64,000 nucleotides of DNA from an uncultured Bacteroidales bacterium (GTDB lineage: Bacteria > Bacteroidota > Bacteroidia > Bacteroidales > UBA11471), in the NCBI GenBank assembly GCA_947625885.1, contig CANQQA010000001.1, positions 1-64,000 of the forward strand, written 5' to 3'. The translations under genes were made by a program, and so were the position numbers. Shown one piece after another: positions 8,519 through 19,332 of the stretch. Each line of letters begins with the position of its first letter. The first letter of the stretch is position 1. Below the pieces are notes generated by a model that saw nothing but the letters and a program-made list of their open reading frames with translations, had not been told where the DNA came from and did no database searches.

Positions 8519-9385
8519 ATGACAACCATTTTAGTAACAGGCGCAAACGGACAATTGGGTAACGAAATGCGCAACCTATCGCAGAACGACAAAGAAAACA
8601 AATACATCTTTACCGACGTACAGGAATTGGACATTACCGATGCTCATGCCGTAAACCGATTCGTAACGGAAAACGGCATCGGATTTATTGTGAATTGCGC
8701 TGCCTATACCGCTGTGGATAAGGCGGAAAGCGATTCCGACTTGTGCCGGAAAATAAACGCTGTCGCTGTGGAAAATCTTGCAAAAGCCGCCGCAGCCGTC
8801 GGTGCAAAGATGATACACATATCCACCGATTACGTGTATGGCGGCACCCACTATATGCCATACGTCGAGAGCGACCCTGTGGCACCGACATCGGTGTATG
8901 GCACGACCAAACTTGAAGGCGAACGCCTGCTGTTGGCAGCCAATCCGCAATCGGTCATTTTGCGCACGGCGTGGCTTTATTCTCCTTACGGAAACAATTT
9001 CGTGAAAACCATGATACGGTTGGGCAAAGAGAAAGAGCGCCTTACTGTTGTAGCCGACCAAGTGGGCACGCCCACCTGCGCTGCCGACTTGGCGGCAGCT
9101 ATCGGTACGATTATCCGCAGCGACAAATTCGTGCCCGGCATTTACAATTTTTCCGACGAAGGAGTTTGCAGCTGGTACGATTTCACCGTTGCCATACACC
9201 GGCTGGCTGGAATCACCGGCTGTACGGTCGTTCCCGTCGGCACGGACGAATATCCGACTGCCGCACGGCGTCCGCATTACAGCGTCTTGAACAAGAAAAA
9301 AATAAAAGAAACCTACCGCATCGTCATTCCCCACTGGGAACAGAGTCTGCGCCATTGCATCGACCTGCTGCAACAACAAAGCTAA
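8519..9385 (+). CDS. rfbD: dTDP-4-dehydrorhamnose reductase
   Basis: 288 residues, full length. It catalyses the last step of dTDP-L-rhamnose synthesis, NAD(P)H reduction of dTDP-4-keto-L-rhamnose, feeding surface polysaccharide. The Rossmann motif TGANGQLG is at residues 7-14. The extended SDR catalytic set is present: Thr103 in STDYVYGG, Tyr127 and Lys131 in YGTTK. HRLAGIT and [16 protein letters not shown] are also typical of RmlD. The other rml genes are not nearby. It is followed 13 bp later by prfC. Confidence 0.93.
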   Translation: MTTILVTGANGQLGNEMRNLSQNDKENKYIFTDVQELDITDAHAVNRFVTENGIGFIVNCAAYTAVDKAESDSDLCRKINAVAVENLAKAAAAVGAKMIHISTDYVYGGTHYMPYVESDPVAPTSVYGTTKLEGERLLLAANPQSVILRTAWLYSPYGNNFVKTMIRLGKEKERLTVVADQVGTPTCAADLAAAIGTIIRSDKFVPGIYNFSDEGVCSWYDFTVAIHRLAGITGCTVVPVGTDEYPTAARRPHYSVLNKKKIKETYRIVIPHWEQSLRHCIDLLQQQS

Positions 9386-9398
9386 AATACCTGTAAAC

Positions 9399-10979
9399 GT
9401 GAGTACATTCATCGAAGAAATAGCGCGGCGACGCACCTTTGCGATTATCAGCCACCCCGATGCGGGAAAAACGACCCTTACCGAAAAGCTGCTGCTTTTC
9501 GGCGGTGCCATACACGTGGCGGGAGCGGTAAAGTCGAACAAGATAAAAAAGACGGCGACCTCCGACTGGATGGAAATCGAGAAGCAGCGCGGCATATCGG
9601 TCGCCACTTCGGTCATGGGATTCGACTACGGCGATTACAAAATCAACATTCTCGACACGCCCGGACACCAAGACTTCGCCGAAGACACCTACCGCACGCT
9701 GACGGCTGTCGATAGCGTCATCATCGTCATCGACGCCGCCAAAGGCGTTGAGACGCAAACGCGGAAACTGATGGAGGTGTGCCGTATGCGCAAAACACCG
9801 GTCATCGTTTTCATCAACAAACTCGACCGCGAAGGCAAAGACCCGTTCGACCTGCTCGACGAAGTGGAGGCGGAGTTGAAAATCGCCGTTCGTCCGCTCA
9901 GTTGGCCTATCAACATGGGGCAGCGTTTCAAAGGCGTTTACAATATTTACGAAGAAAATCTGAACCTCTATACGCCCAACAAGCAGACCATTTCCGATGC
10001 CATAGAGCTACGCGACATAAACAGCCCCGAACTGGAAAAACACGTGGGCGGGAGCGATGCGCAGAAACTTCGTGCCGACCTCGAACTGATAGCCGGTGTC
10101 TATCCCGACTTCGAGATAGAAAAATATTTGGTCGGCGATACGGCGCCGGTGTTCTTCGGCTCGGCATTAAACAATTTCGGCGTGCGCGAACTGCTCGACT
10201 GTTTCGTAAAGATTGCCCCGTCGCCCCGTCCCGTACAGGCAATGGAGCGACTGGTGCGCCCCGAAGAAGAGGCTTTCTCGGGATTCGTATTCAAGATACA
10301 CGCCAACATGGACCCCAATCACCGCAGCTGCATCGCTTTCGTCAAGGTATGCTCCGGACAATTCCTCCGCAACGAAAACTACAAACACGTGCGACTGGGA
10401 AAAATGATGCGCTTTTCCAGCCCGACGGCATTCATGGCGCAGCGCAAATCGACGGTCGAGGAGGCATTCCCGGGCGACATCGTGGGCTTGCCCGATACGG
10501 GAAATTTCAAAATCGGCGACACGCTTACGGCGGGAGAGGAGTTGCACTACAAGGGGCTGCCGAGCTTTTCGCCGGAGATGTTCAAGTACATAGAAAACGC
10601 CGACCCCATGAAAGCCAAACAGTTGAATAAAGGCATCGACCAACTGATGGACGAGGGTGTGGCGCAGGTATTTGTCAATCAGTTCAACGGGCGGAAAATC
10701 ATCGGCACGGTTGGACAACTGCAATTCGAGGTAATACAATACCGTCTGCTGCACGAGTACGGCGCGCAATGCCGCTGGGAAAACCTCAGCCTCTACAAAG
10801 CGTGCTGGGTGGAAAGCGACGATGCCGAAGCGCTCGAAAATTTCAAAAAACGCAAATACCAGTTCATGGCGAAAGACAAGGAAGGGCGCGATGTATTTCT
10901 CGCCGACTCGGGATATGTGCTGCAAATGGCACAAACCGATTTTCCCAAAATACGCTTCCACTTCACTTCCGAATTTTAA
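9399..10979 (+). CDS. prfC: Peptide chain release factor 3
   Basis: 526 residues, GTG start. RF3 is the GTPase that removes RF1/RF2 from the ribosome after termination. The G1 motif HPDAGKTT is at residues 19-26, DTPGHQDF is near residue 86 and NKLD near 141. The RF3-specific segments [20 protein letters not shown] and the C-terminal [13 protein letters not shown] region are present. It is the last gene of the operon that starts at 7065. There are no oddities. Confidence 0.96.
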   Translation: MSTFIEEIARRRTFAIISHPDAGKTTLTEKLLLFGGAIHVAGAVKSNKIKKTATSDWMEIEKQRGISVATSVMGFDYGDYKINILDTPGHQDFAEDTYRTLTAVDSVIIVIDAAKGVETQTRKLMEVCRMRKTPVIVFINKLDREGKDPFDLLDEVEAELKIAVRPLSWPINMGQRFKGVYNIYEENLNLYTPNKQTISDAIELRDINSPELEKHVGGSDAQKLRADLELIAGVYPDFEIEKYLVGDTAPVFFGSALNNFGVRELLDCFVKIAPSPRPVQAMERLVRPEEEAFSGFVFKIHANMDPNHRSCIAFVKVCSGQFLRNENYKHVRLGKMMRFSSPTAFMAQRKSTVEEAFPGDIVGLPDTGNFKIGDTLTAGEELHYKGLPSFSPEMFKYIENADPMKAKQLNKGIDQLMDEGVAQVFVNQFNGRKIIGTVGQLQFEVIQYRLLHEYGAQCRWENLSLYKACWVESDDAEALENFKKRKYQFMAKDKEGRDVFLADSGYVLQMAQTDFPKIRFHFTSEF

Positions 10980-11019
10980 GAGACGGCGGAAACCGTTTGT
11001 ATAATTAAGACGATATGAG

Positions 11020-11027
11020 TATCTTTG
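11020..11027 (+). promoter_or_regulatory. Promoter of guaA (TTTG at 10996, TATCTTTG)
   Basis: TATCTTTG is preceded by TTTG at 10996-10999 with 20 bp between them, a good fit to the -33/-7 arrangement of Bacteroidota promoters. The guaA ATG is 25 bp downstream. Confidence 0.7.
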
Positions 11028-11052
11028 TCGCAAGACAATAAAAACAAGTGCT

Positions 11053-12576
11053 ATGCAGGAAAAAATCATCATTCTCGATTTCGGTTCGCAGACGACGCAA
11101 TTAATCGGTCGCCGAGTGCGCGAACTGGATACCTATTGCGAGATACTTCCGTATAATAAATTTCCCCACGGCGACGAAAACATCAAAGGGGTCATTCTCT
11201 CGGGCAGCCCGTTTTCGGTATATGACGAAAAGGCGTTCAAGACCGACCTTTCCGCCATACGGGGTAAATACCCGATTTTGGGCATCTGCTACGGTGCGCA
11301 ATTTTTGGCATACAGCAACGGCGGCAAGGTAGAGCCTGCCGGAAGCCGCGAATACGGTCGCGCCCATCTTTCCCGCTTCTGCAAAGAAAATCCGCTTTTC
11401 AAAAATGTGCGGGACAACTCGCAAGTGTGGATGTCGCACGGCGATACCATCACCCAAGTACCCGACAATTTCAACATCATCGCATCGACCGACGAGGTAT
11501 CCGTTGCCGCCTACCAGATAGCGGGCGAACCGGTATGGGGCGTGCAGTTCCACCCCGAAGTGTTCCATACGGAAGACGGCACGCAGATACTTCGCAACTT
11601 CGTTGCCGATATATGCGGCTGCAAACAGGACTGGTCGCCGGCATCGTTCATCGAAAGTACGGTGGCGAAACTCAAAGAGCAATTGGGCGACGACAAAGTG
11701 GTGCTCGGACTTTCCGGCGGCGTCGATTCGTCGGTGGCTGCCGTGCTGCTCAACAAAGCCATCGGGAAAAACCTCACCTGCATCTTCGTCGATCACGGTC
11801 TGTTGCGCAAAAACGAATACGAAAATGTGCTGCACGATTACGAACATCTCGGACTGAACGTTATCGGTGTCAATGCCAAAGACAAGTTTTACAGCGAATT
11901 GGCAGGCGTGAAAGAGCCGGAGCGCAAACGTAAAATCATCGGAAAAGGATTCATCGACGTGTTCGATGCCGAAGCCCATAAAATAAAAAATGTGAAATGG
12001 TTGGCACAAGGTACGATTTATCCCGACGTCATCGAATCGCTGTCGATTACGGGCACCGTCATCAAGAGCCACCACAACGTCGGCGGACTGCCCGAAAAAA
12101 TGAATTTGAAACTGTGCGAGCCTCTGCGCCTGCTCTTCAAAGACGAAGTGCGCCGGGTAGGACGGGAGTTGGGTATGATGGAGCGGCTTATCAACCGCCA
12201 CCCCTTCCCGGGTCCGGGGCTTGCCGTGCGTATCTTGGGCGACATCACGCCCGAGAAAGTGCGCATACTGCAAGAAGCCGACGACATCTTCATTCAGGGA
12301 CTGCGCGACTGGAATTTGTACGACAAGGTTTGGCAGGCGGGCGCGATACTCCTGCCCGTACAGTCGGTGGGCGTCATGGGCGACGAGCGCACCTACGAAA
12401 ACGCCGTAGCCCTGCGGGCGGTTACTTCGACCGACGCCATGACTGCCGACTGGGCGCGTCTGCCGTACGAGTTTTTGGGAAAAGTCTCCAACGACATCAT
12501 CAACAAGGTGAAAGGCGTGAACCGCGTTACCTACGACATCAGCTCCAAACCGCCTTCGACCATCGAATGGGAATGA
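11053..12576 (+). CDS. guaA: GMP synthase (glutamine-hydrolysing)
   Basis: 507 residues, full length. It converts XMP to GMP using glutamine and ATP. The N-terminal class I glutamine amidotransferase domain has its nucleophile Cys79 in [10 protein letters not shown] and the His/Glu pair in FHPEV near residue 167. The ATP-pyrophosphatase P-loop SGGVDSS is near residue 220. The C-terminal dimerisation domain ends in the invariant KPPSTIEWE. The gene has its own promoter and terminator. Confidence 0.97.
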   Translation: MQEKIIILDFGSQTTQLIGRRVRELDTYCEILPYNKFPHGDENIKGVILSGSPFSVYDEKAFKTDLSAIRGKYPILGICYGAQFLAYSNGGKVEPAGSREYGRAHLSRFCKENPLFKNVRDNSQVWMSHGDTITQVPDNFNIIASTDEVSVAAYQIAGEPVWGVQFHPEVFHTEDGTQILRNFVADICGCKQDWSPASFIESTVAKLKEQLGDDKVVLGLSGGVDSSVAAVLLNKAIGKNLTCIFVDHGLLRKNEYENVLHDYEHLGLNVIGVNAKDKFYSELAGVKEPERKRKIIGKGFIDVFDAEAHKIKNVKWLAQGTIYPDVIESLSITGTVIKSHHNVGGLPEKMNLKLCEPLRLLFKDEVRRVGRELGMMERLINRHPFPGPGLAVRILGDITPEKVRILQEADDIFIQGLRDWNLYDKVWQAGAILLPVQSVGVMGDERTYENAVALRAVTSTDAMTADWARLPYEFLGKVSNDIINKVKGVNRVTYDISSKPPSTIEWE

Positions 12577-12595
12577 TTTTCTCCTCACGCGATAC

Positions 12596-12627
12596 AAAGC
12601 CGAGACACACCAAGTTTCGGCTTTTTT
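12596..12627 (+). terminator. Terminator after guaA
   Basis: AAAGCCGA (12596-12603) pairs with TCGGCTTT (12617-12624) and is followed by further T residues. It lies 20 bp after the guaA stop. Confidence 0.75.
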
Positions 12628-12802
12628 CGTATGACAGCGGAAACAAATTCGGCAAGCTGCAAATGTTATCAACAGAAAGACGCTTTTTTGCAGACAGATG
12701 AATTGTCTGTGAAAAAAAATATATATATTTGTTGCTAATACAGTTGCCGATGCAAATCGGCAACTGTCGAACCGGAAGAATAAACAAATAAAAAACAAGT
12801 AT

Positions 12803-13927
12803 ATGAAATTTGTAGTATCGAGTAATCTTTTACTCTCTCATTTACAGACCGTAGGCAGAGTTATCAACTCTAAAAACACGATGGCGATTCTCGATAATTT
12901 CCTCTTCCGTCTGGAAGGAAATCAATTGACGATTACGGCATCGGATCAGGAGACGACCATGACCACGACCATCGGGCTTATCGAAGCCGAAGGCAGCGGC
13001 GTATTCGCCGTATCGGCAAAAATACTTCTTGAACCGCTGAAAGAACTGCCCGACCAGCCGCTGACGTTCCAAATCAACGACGAAAATTTGGAAATCTTCC
13101 TTTACTACCAAAACGGAAAATACAATTTCGTGGGAATCAACGGCGACGAATATCCGCAACGCACCCCGATGAGCGAAACAGCCACCCTCCTTACGATGCC
13201 GGCATCGGCACTGTTGACGGGTATTTCGCACACCCTTTTCGCCACGGCCGACGACGAACTGCGTCCCGTGATGAACGGCGTATGTGTGGACATACACAAA
13301 AACGAAGTTTTCTTCGTCGCTTCCGACGGGTACATTTTGGTGCGCAGCAAAAACACGACGGTAAAACCCGACTTGGAATCCATTGTGATTCTGCCGAAGA
13401 AACCGGCGACTTTGCTGAAAAATATTCTGCCGAAAGAGACGGGCGATATTACCGTTACATTCGACGATAAGAATGCTTGTTTCCAACTGGCGAATTTCGT
13501 ACTGACCTGCCGGCTTATCGAAGGGCGCTATCCGAATTATATGTCGGTAATACCCCAAAACAACAGTAATCGTCTTATCATAGACAGAACATTGTTTATC
13601 AGCGTGCTGCGCCGCATATCGGTATTTTCCGACCCTGCCAGTTCGTTGATACGTCTTGACCTCAGTCCCAACCAAATCGTTGTTTCGGCACAGTATTCCG
13701 ATTTTTCGACGTCGGCAGACGAGAGCATAACCTGCAATTACAGCGGCGATACGATGAGTATCGGTTTCAGTGCGACGTATCTCATCGAGGTGTTGAACAA
13801 CATCGGTTCGCAGGAAGTCATTATCGACTTGGCAGATCCGGGACGTGCCGGCATCATTCTGCCTATGGAAAACGAAAACGACGAAGAGCTGTTGATGCTG
13901 CTGATGCCCATGATGTTGAAAGATTAA
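12803..13927 (+). CDS. dnaN: DNA polymerase III sliding clamp, beta subunit
   Basis: 374 residues, the usual clamp length. It forms the ring that tethers Pol III to DNA. Three repeated clamp folds are evident: N-terminal MKFVVSSNLLLSHLQTVGRVINSKNTMAILDNFLFRL, the middle PRTPMSE...LLTGISHTLFATADDELRPVMNGV, and the C-terminal end LLMLLMPMMLKD, which carries the peptide-binding pocket residues. It is followed 13 bp later by a DnaQ-like exonuclease gene, consistent with a replication operon. No dnaA or origin is visible nearby. Confidence 0.96.
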   Translation: MKFVVSSNLLLSHLQTVGRVINSKNTMAILDNFLFRLEGNQLTITASDQETTMTTTIGLIEAEGSGVFAVSAKILLEPLKELPDQPLTFQINDENLEIFLYYQNGKYNFVGINGDEYPQRTPMSETATLLTMPASALLTGISHTLFATADDELRPVMNGVCVDIHKNEVFFVASDGYILVRSKNTTVKPDLESIVILPKKPATLLKNILPKETGDITVTFDDKNACFQLANFVLTCRLIEGRYPNYMSVIPQNNSNRLIIDRTLFISVLRRISVFSDPASSLIRLDLSPNQIVVSAQYSDFSTSADESITCNYSGDTMSIGFSATYLIEVLNNIGSQEVIIDLADPGRAGIILPMENENDEELLMLLMPMMLKD

Positions 13928-13940
13928 TCGACCGCAACCG

Positions 13941-14711
13941 ATGCAACTGAATCTGAAAAGACCGCTTGTTTTCTTCGACTTGGAGACGACGGGCATCAAC
14001 ATATCGACCGACCGCATCGTGGAAATCAGTTATCTGAAAGTCTATCCCGACGGACGGGAAGAGGCGAAGACGATGCGCATCAATCCGGGTATGCCCATAC
14101 CGCCCGAAGCTACGGCAGTACACAAAATCACCGATGCCGATGTTGCGGGCTGTCCCACATTCAAAGAAGTGGCAGCCTCGATAGCCGCCGACATCGAAGG
14201 GTGCGACTTGGCAGGGTACAACTCCAACCGCTTCGACGTGCCGCTGTTGGTCGAGGAACTGTTGCGTGCGGGCGTATCGGTCGATATATCCAACCGCAAA
14301 TTGATAGACGTACAGGCGATATTCCATAAAATGGAGCAGCGCACGCTCTCGGCGGCATATCGTTTCTATTGCGATAAAGACCTCAACGATGCCCACTCGG
14401 CGCAAGCCGACACCCACGCCACCTACGAGGTACTGAAAGCGCAGTTAGACCGCTATCCGCAGTTGAAAAACGATATGGAAGCACTGGCGGAATTTACCTC
14501 GTACAACCGTAATGCCGACTTGGCGGGGCGCATCGTTTACGACGACAAAGGCGTGGAGATTTTCAATTTCGGAAAATACAAGGGCAGAGCTGTCGCCGAT
14601 GTATTCAAAAGCGACATAGGCTATTACGCATGGATGATGCAAGGCGATTTTCCACTGAACACCAAAAACGTGATTACCGACATCAAGATGCGTTCAGGCA
14701 ATCATAAATAA
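13941..14711 (+). CDS. DnaQ-family 3'-5' exonuclease (ExoX-like)
   Basis: 256 residues. The DEDD exonuclease core is present: ExoI FDLETTG (Asp14, Glu16), ExoII GYNSNRFDVPLL, and ExoIII with a catalytic His/Asp in HSAQADTHAT. Beyond the core, residues about 205-250 carry the GKYKGRAVADVF...YYAWMM pattern seen at the C-terminus of ExoX-like and related repair exonucleases. It is therefore more likely a repair or processing exonuclease than the Pol III epsilon subunit, although co-location with dnaN keeps the proofreading role possible. Confidence 0.88.
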   Translation: MQLNLKRPLVFFDLETTGINISTDRIVEISYLKVYPDGREEAKTMRINPGMPIPPEATAVHKITDADVAGCPTFKEVAASIAADIEGCDLAGYNSNRFDVPLLVEELLRAGVSVDISNRKLIDVQAIFHKMEQRTLSAAYRFYCDKDLNDAHSAQADTHATYEVLKAQLDRYPQLKNDMEALAEFTSYNRNADLAGRIVYDDKGVEIFNFGKYKGRAVADVFKSDIGYYAWMMQGDFPLNTKNVITDIKMRSGNHK

Positions 14712-14719
14712 AAAAAACG

Positions 14720-14753
14720 AAAGCGGTGGAATGAAAGCATCTGCCGCTTTTAT
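14720..14753 (+). terminator. Terminator-like hairpin between the DnaQ-like gene and coaBC
   Basis: AAAGCGG (14720-14726) pairs with CCGCTTT (14744-14750) and is followed by TATATT. Only 15 bp separate it from coaBC, so it may attenuate rather than fully separate the two genes. Confidence 0.6.
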
Positions 14754-14767
14754 ATTCATAGACGGAT

Positions 14768-15976
14768 ATGTTGGAAGGAAAGAAAATCATATTGGGCATT
14801 ACCGGCAGTATCGCTGCTTATAAAGCTGCCTATCTCACACGGGCGCTGATAAAAAAAGGCGCGGAAGTGCAAATCGTCATGACACCTTCGGGAAAAGAGT
14901 TTATCACGCCGGTTACGCTGTCGGCGCTCACGGGAAAGCCCGTTGTAAGCGAATTTTTCACGGCAAACGACGGAACGTGGCACAGTCATGTCGAACTCGG
15001 TTTGTGGGCAGATGCCATGTTGGTGGCTCCGGCTACGGCGTCCACCATCGGGAAAATGGCGAACGGTATTGCCGACAATATGCTCATTACCACCTATCTG
15101 TCGGCAAAATGTCCCGTGTTCGTGGCTCCGGCGATGGACTTGGATATGTTTGCCCACCCTTCGACGCAGCACAACCTCGAACGGCTGCGCTCTTACGGCA
15201 ATCACATCATCGAGCCGGCGACCGGCGAGCTGGCAAGCCACCTCGAAGGGAAAGGACGCATGGAAGAGCCCGACCGCATCGTAGCCTGCCTCGAAAACTT
15301 TTTCAGCCGCCGGCAATCGTTGGCGGGACGGAAAATCGTCATCACGGCAGGACCTACGTATGAAAAAATAGATCCGGTGCGCTTTATCGGAAATTACTCG
15401 TCGGGGAAAATGGGATTCGCCCTCGCTGCCGACTGCGCCGCACGCGGGGCAGAGGTCGTACTCGTGGCAGGACCGGTATCGCTGTCCACACCGCCTTCGG
15501 TGCGCCGTATCGACGTGGAATCGGCTGCTCAAATGTACGATGCCGCCACACGGGAGTTTTCCGACGCCGATGCCGCCCTCTGTTGCGCCGCCGTCGCCGA
15601 TTACGCTCCCGCCGCATACAGCGAACAGAAATTGAAACGCACCGGCGAAAACCTTGTCCTCACCCTGTCGCCGAATAAAGACATCGCCGCCGAATTGGGG
15701 CGTATGAAACGCGCCGGTCAATGCGTGGCGGGGTTTGCTCTCGAAACGGAACACGAAACCGTGAACGCCCAAGAGAAAATGCAGCACAAAAATCTGGATT
15801 TCATCGTATTGAACTCGCTGCGTGAACAGGGGGCAGGCTTTCGGATAGATACCAACAAAGTAACTATTTTCGAGCAGAACGGAAACAAAACGGAGTATCC
15901 GATGAAAAGCAAGCGCGAAGTCGCCGCCGATATTGTCGATGTGCTTTCGGAATATATCGCGCCCGTTAAAAAATAA
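14768..15976 (+). CDS. coaBC: Bifunctional phosphopantothenoylcysteine decarboxylase / synthetase
   Basis: 402 residues. It carries out two steps of coenzyme A synthesis: CoaB joins 4'-phosphopantothenate to cysteine and CoaC decarboxylates the product. The flavoprotein CoaC half starts GKKIILGITGSIAAYKAAYL, has its active-site His in HSHVELGLWAD and the flavin region APATASTIGKMANGIADN. The CoaB half begins near residue 186 with GRKIVITAGPTYEKIDPVRFIGNYSSGKMG and has the KLKRTGENL nucleotide-binding motif. It is part of the dnaN-rlmB run. Confidence 0.95.
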   Translation: MLEGKKIILGITGSIAAYKAAYLTRALIKKGAEVQIVMTPSGKEFITPVTLSALTGKPVVSEFFTANDGTWHSHVELGLWADAMLVAPATASTIGKMANGIADNMLITTYLSAKCPVFVAPAMDLDMFAHPSTQHNLERLRSYGNHIIEPATGELASHLEGKGRMEEPDRIVACLENFFSRRQSLAGRKIVITAGPTYEKIDPVRFIGNYSSGKMGFALAADCAARGAEVVLVAGPVSLSTPPSVRRIDVESAAQMYDAATREFSDADAALCCAAVADYAPAAYSEQKLKRTGENLVLTLSPNKDIAAELGRMKRAGQCVAGFALETEHETVNAQEKMQHKNLDFIVLNSLREQGAGFRIDTNKVTIFEQNGNKTEYPMKSKREVAADIVDVLSEYIAPVKK

Positions 15977-16018
15977 ACCGGATATTCTTCCGTATTATAA
16001 ACAGATACCGAACTTTTC

Positions 16019-16912
16019 ATGAAAAAACTCGTGTCGATAACGGCGATGCTTTTGTGGCTGGCAGCAGGTTTGCCGGCGCAGGAGCTGTCGTGCCGGGTGC
16101 AAATCAACAGCGACAAAATACAAGGCACGAATAAACAGGTATTTTCGACGCTGGAACAAGCTATTACGGAATACATCAACACCCGCAAATGGAGCGAAGC
16201 GCAGATAGCTCCTAACGAAAAAATAGACTGCACGCTGTTGATAGTCGTCAATTCCGTAAACGACAACCGATATACGTGCGAATTGCAGGTGCAGTCGCGT
16301 CGACCGGTTTACAACAGCTCGTACATGACTACGATGCTCAATTTCAGAGATACGCAGTTCGAGTTCGAATATCAGGAGTTCGACCCGTTGATATACAACG
16401 AGATGACGATGGAAAGCAACCTCACCGGCGTGCTCGATTTCTATGTAAACATGATTCTGGCGCTCGATTTCGACAGTTTTTCATTTCGTGGAGGCGAGCC
16501 GTTTTTCCAACGGGCGGCAGAGTTGGTGGCTATGGGTGAATCGTCGCAAGGGGTAGGCTGGGAGGCTTTCGGAAATTCCCGCAACCGCCATGCGTTGATT
16601 ACGGCTTTCACCGAAGGAAGCAATGCGGCTTTTCGCCAGCTTTGGTACGATTATCACCGGAGAGGGCTCGACGAAATGGCATTGAGCGTGGACAAGGGAC
16701 GTGCAAAAATTACCGAGTCGCTCAACAAGCTGGTCGAGGTGTATGAAAATTCTTCGACGTCGGTATTGCTTCCGCTGTTCAGCGACGCCAAGCTCGACGA
16801 GGTGGTCAATATCTATTCCGAAGCGCCCCGTCAGGAAAAAGAAGATACGTATAAAATATTAGACCGGCTCTATCCGACAGAGACCAAACGGCTCGAACCG
16901 CTGCGCAAATAA
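16019..16912 (+). CDS. DUF4835 secreted protein
   Basis: 297 residues with a signal peptide (MKKLVSITAMLLWLAAGLPAQ). The mature part begins ELSCRVQINSDKIQGTNKQVFSTLEQAITEYINTRKW, the hallmark of DUF4835, a periplasmic Bacteroidota family. It lies 42 bp after coaBC and 7 bp before recN, an arrangement common in this phylum. The function is unestablished; no enzyme motif is seen. Confidence 0.85.
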   Translation: MKKLVSITAMLLWLAAGLPAQELSCRVQINSDKIQGTNKQVFSTLEQAITEYINTRKWSEAQIAPNEKIDCTLLIVVNSVNDNRYTCELQVQSRRPVYNSSYMTTMLNFRDTQFEFEYQEFDPLIYNEMTMESNLTGVLDFYVNMILALDFDSFSFRGGEPFFQRAAELVAMGESSQGVGWEAFGNSRNRHALITAFTEGSNAAFRQLWYDYHRRGLDEMALSVDKGRAKITESLNKLVEVYENSSTSVLLPLFSDAKLDEVVNIYSEAPRQEKEDTYKILDRLYPTETKRLEPLRK

Positions 16913-16919
16913 TTCCGCC

Positions 16920-18581
16920 ATGATACAGAAATTGACGATTCGCAATTATGCTCTAATTGATTTTTTGGAAATCGACTTTTCGTCCGGACTTACTGTCATG
17001 ACGGGTGAAACGGGTGCGGGAAAATCCATTATCTTGGGAGCGCTTTCGCTTATATTGGGCGAACGTGCCGACAGCAAAGTCATAAAAAACGAAGCACGAA
17101 AAACGGTCGTCGAAGGGATATTCGATATTGCCGCCTACGACTTGCAGCCGTTTTTCCAAACCAATGATTTGGACTATGACGATACGGGCATCTGCATTTT
17201 GCGGCGGGAGCTATTGTCGGGCAAAAGCCGCTCGTTCATCAACGACACGCCGGTGTCGCTGGGCACGTTGAAAGAGTTGGGCGTGCAGCTTATCGACATT
17301 CATTCGCAACATCAGAATCTGCTGTTGGGCGACAACCGTTTCCAGCTGCGCATCATCGACCTCTGGGCGCACGATGAAAATCTGCTGTCGGAATACCGGC
17401 GCGAATACCGCACTTACAAAGAGTTGTGCGCCAAGCTCGAACAGTTGCGACGCACCTGCGAAGAAAGCCGCAAAGAGGAGGAATATCTGCGCTTTCAATA
17501 CAATCAACTTTGCGAAGCCCGTTTGCAGGAGGGCGAACAAAAACAGTTGGAGGAGGAACGGGAAACCCTTGCTCATGCCGAAGAGATAAAACAAGGATTG
17601 TATGCCGTATCCGGCTGTTTGGACAGCGAAGAAAACGGTGCGCTTTCGCAACTGCGGGAGGCGCTGCACACGCTGCGTTCGCTGCACACGATTTATTCCG
17701 GAGCCGACGAGTTGGCTGAACGCATGGAGTCTTCGGTAATAGAGTTGAAAGATATTCAAGCTGAAATAGAAAACCGACAGGAGCGCGTAACTGCCGACCC
17801 CGAACGCTTGCAACAAGTGGAGGAGAGGCTCGATTTGTTGTACGGGCTGCAACAGAAGCATCGGGTGCAATCGGACACTGAACTGCTTGCCATACAAGCC
17901 GATTTGGAAGCGAAACTGTCGGTCATAGACCATTCCGATGCCGCCATTGCCGACCTGCAACAGCAAGTGGTTGCACAGGAACAGCATATACTGAAATTGT
18001 CGGGCGAGCTGTCGGCGTGCCGCCAGACGGCTGCCGGAACTTTCACCGCCAAGTTAATAGAGCGTACTGCGCCACTGGGAATGAACCATTTGCGTTTCGA
18101 GGTGGAGTGGCTGCAAAAAGAGCGTCCCGACATCGACGGGGCAGAGTCGGCGCGTTACCTCTTTTCCGCCAACAAAAACCGTCCGCTGCAACCGGTAGCC
18201 GAAATCGCTTCCGGCGGAGAAATATCCCGCCTGATGCTCGGCATCAAGTCGCTGGCAGCCGATGCCACCGCGCTGCCAACAATTGTTTTCGACGAAATAG
18301 ATACTGGCGTATCGGGCGAAATAGCCGACAAAATGGGTGAAATCATGGCGGATATGGCAAAATATATGCAAGTCATCGCCATTACGCACCTGCCGCAGGT
18401 GGCATCACGGGGCGACCACCATTTTCGCATTTACAAAAACGACGAAGGCGATACCGCCCGCACCTGTATGGAACCGCTGTCCGACGAGCAGCGTTTGCAG
18501 GAAATCGCCCGTATGCTGAGCGGCGCGCAAATATCGGACGCCGCCCTGTCGAACGCCCGCGAACTGTTGAACCGGAATTAA
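16920..18581 (+). CDS. recN: DNA repair protein RecN
   Basis: 553 residues, full length. It is an SMC-like ATPase in double-strand break repair. Walker A GETGAGKSI lies near residues 35-43. A central coiled-coil region (about 160-380) contains the long Glu/Lys/Gln-rich stretches. The ABC signature ASGGEISRLMLGIK is near 430 and Walker B IVFDEIDTGVSG near 457, followed by ITHLPQVAS. It lies 7 bp before rlmB. Confidence 0.96.
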   Translation: MIQKLTIRNYALIDFLEIDFSSGLTVMTGETGAGKSIILGALSLILGERADSKVIKNEARKTVVEGIFDIAAYDLQPFFQTNDLDYDDTGICILRRELLSGKSRSFINDTPVSLGTLKELGVQLIDIHSQHQNLLLGDNRFQLRIIDLWAHDENLLSEYRREYRTYKELCAKLEQLRRTCEESRKEEEYLRFQYNQLCEARLQEGEQKQLEEERETLAHAEEIKQGLYAVSGCLDSEENGALSQLREALHTLRSLHTIYSGADELAERMESSVIELKDIQAEIENRQERVTADPERLQQVEERLDLLYGLQQKHRVQSDTELLAIQADLEAKLSVIDHSDAAIADLQQQVVAQEQHILKLSGELSACRQTAAGTFTAKLIERTAPLGMNHLRFEVEWLQKERPDIDGAESARYLFSANKNRPLQPVAEIASGGEISRLMLGIKSLAADATALPTIVFDEIDTGVSGEIADKMGEIMADMAKYMQVIAITHLPQVASRGDHHFRIYKNDEGDTARTCMEPLSDEQRLQEIARMLSGAQISDAALSNARELLNRN

Positions 18582-18588
18582 TACACCT

Positions 18589-19332
18589 ATGGAACGCCAC
18601 GACTTTATATTCGGCATACGCGCCGTTATCGAAGCGATAGATGCCGGCAAAGAGATAGATAAGATACTGATAAAAAAAGACCTGCAAGGCGAGTTGATAC
18701 AGGAGCTGTATGCTGCGGTAAAAGGCAGAAACATTTTGCTGCAACGGGTGCCGGTGGAAAAGATAAACCGTATCACCCGCAAAAACCATCAAGGCGTACT
18801 GGCATTCGTATCGCCCGTTTCCTACCAACGGATAGCCGACCTCATACCGACGCTTTACGAAGAGGGGCGAACGCCCTTTGTCGTATTGCTCGACGGGCTG
18901 ACCGATGTACGCAATTTCGGCGCCATAGCCCGCACCTGCGAGTGCGCCGGCGTCGATGCCCTTGTCATACCTGAAAAGGGGAGCGTGTCGGTAACGCCCG
19001 ACGCCGTCAAGACTTCGGCAGGTGCGCTGTTGCATATTCCCGTATGTCGGGAACCGTCGATTGCCGAAGCACTGCGTTATCTCCGAGAGTGCGGCATAAA
19101 AGCCATTGCCGCCTCGGAAAAGGCGGCAATTCCTTATACGTCTGTTGATTATACGGTACCGACAGCTATCGTCATGGGTGCCGAAGATACCGGCATATCG
19201 TCGGCAGCGATGCGGCTTTGCGAAACGCAAGTTTCTTTGCCCCAACAGGGACGCATCGGGTCGCTCAACGTTTCGGTGGCGGCAGGAGTGATGATATACG
19301 AAGTGGTGCGGCAGCGTATGCTCGCGGAGTAA
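18589..19332 (+). CDS. rlmB: 23S rRNA 2'-O-ribose methyltransferase RlmB (SpoU/TrmH family)
   Basis: 247 residues. The N-terminal L30e-like RNA-binding domain (FIFGIRAVIEAIDAGKEIDKILIKK) precedes the knotted SPOUT methyltransferase domain with motif 1 LTDVRNFGAIARTCECAGVDAL, motif 2 IVMGAEDTGIS and motif 3 GSLNVSVAAGVMIYE. It methylates 23S rRNA (G2251 in E. coli) using SAM. RlmB and other TrmH-type targets cannot be separated with certainty, but length and order favour RlmB. It is the last gene of the dnaN-coaBC-recN run. Confidence 0.9.
   Translation: MERHDFIFGIRAVIEAIDAGKEIDKILIKKDLQGELIQELYAAVKGRNILLQRVPVEKINRITRKNHQGVLAFVSPVSYQRIADLIPTLYEEGRTPFVVLLDGLTDVRNFGAIARTCECAGVDALVIPEKGSVSVTPDAVKTSAGALLHIPVCREPSIAEALRYLRECGIKAIAASEKAAIPYTSVDYTVPTAIVMGAEDTGISSAAMRLCETQVSLPQQGRIGSLNVSVAAGVMIYEVVRQRMLAE

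Noticed and set aside
11101-12798. 565-codon minus-strand open frame opposite guaA
   Set aside because: It is antisense to guaA, lacks any domain and ignores the guaA terminator.
12577-12802. Replication origin next to dnaN
   Set aside because: No dnaA gene, no cluster of DnaA boxes and no AT-rich repeat array were seen. dnaN is not linked to the origin in many Bacteroidota.
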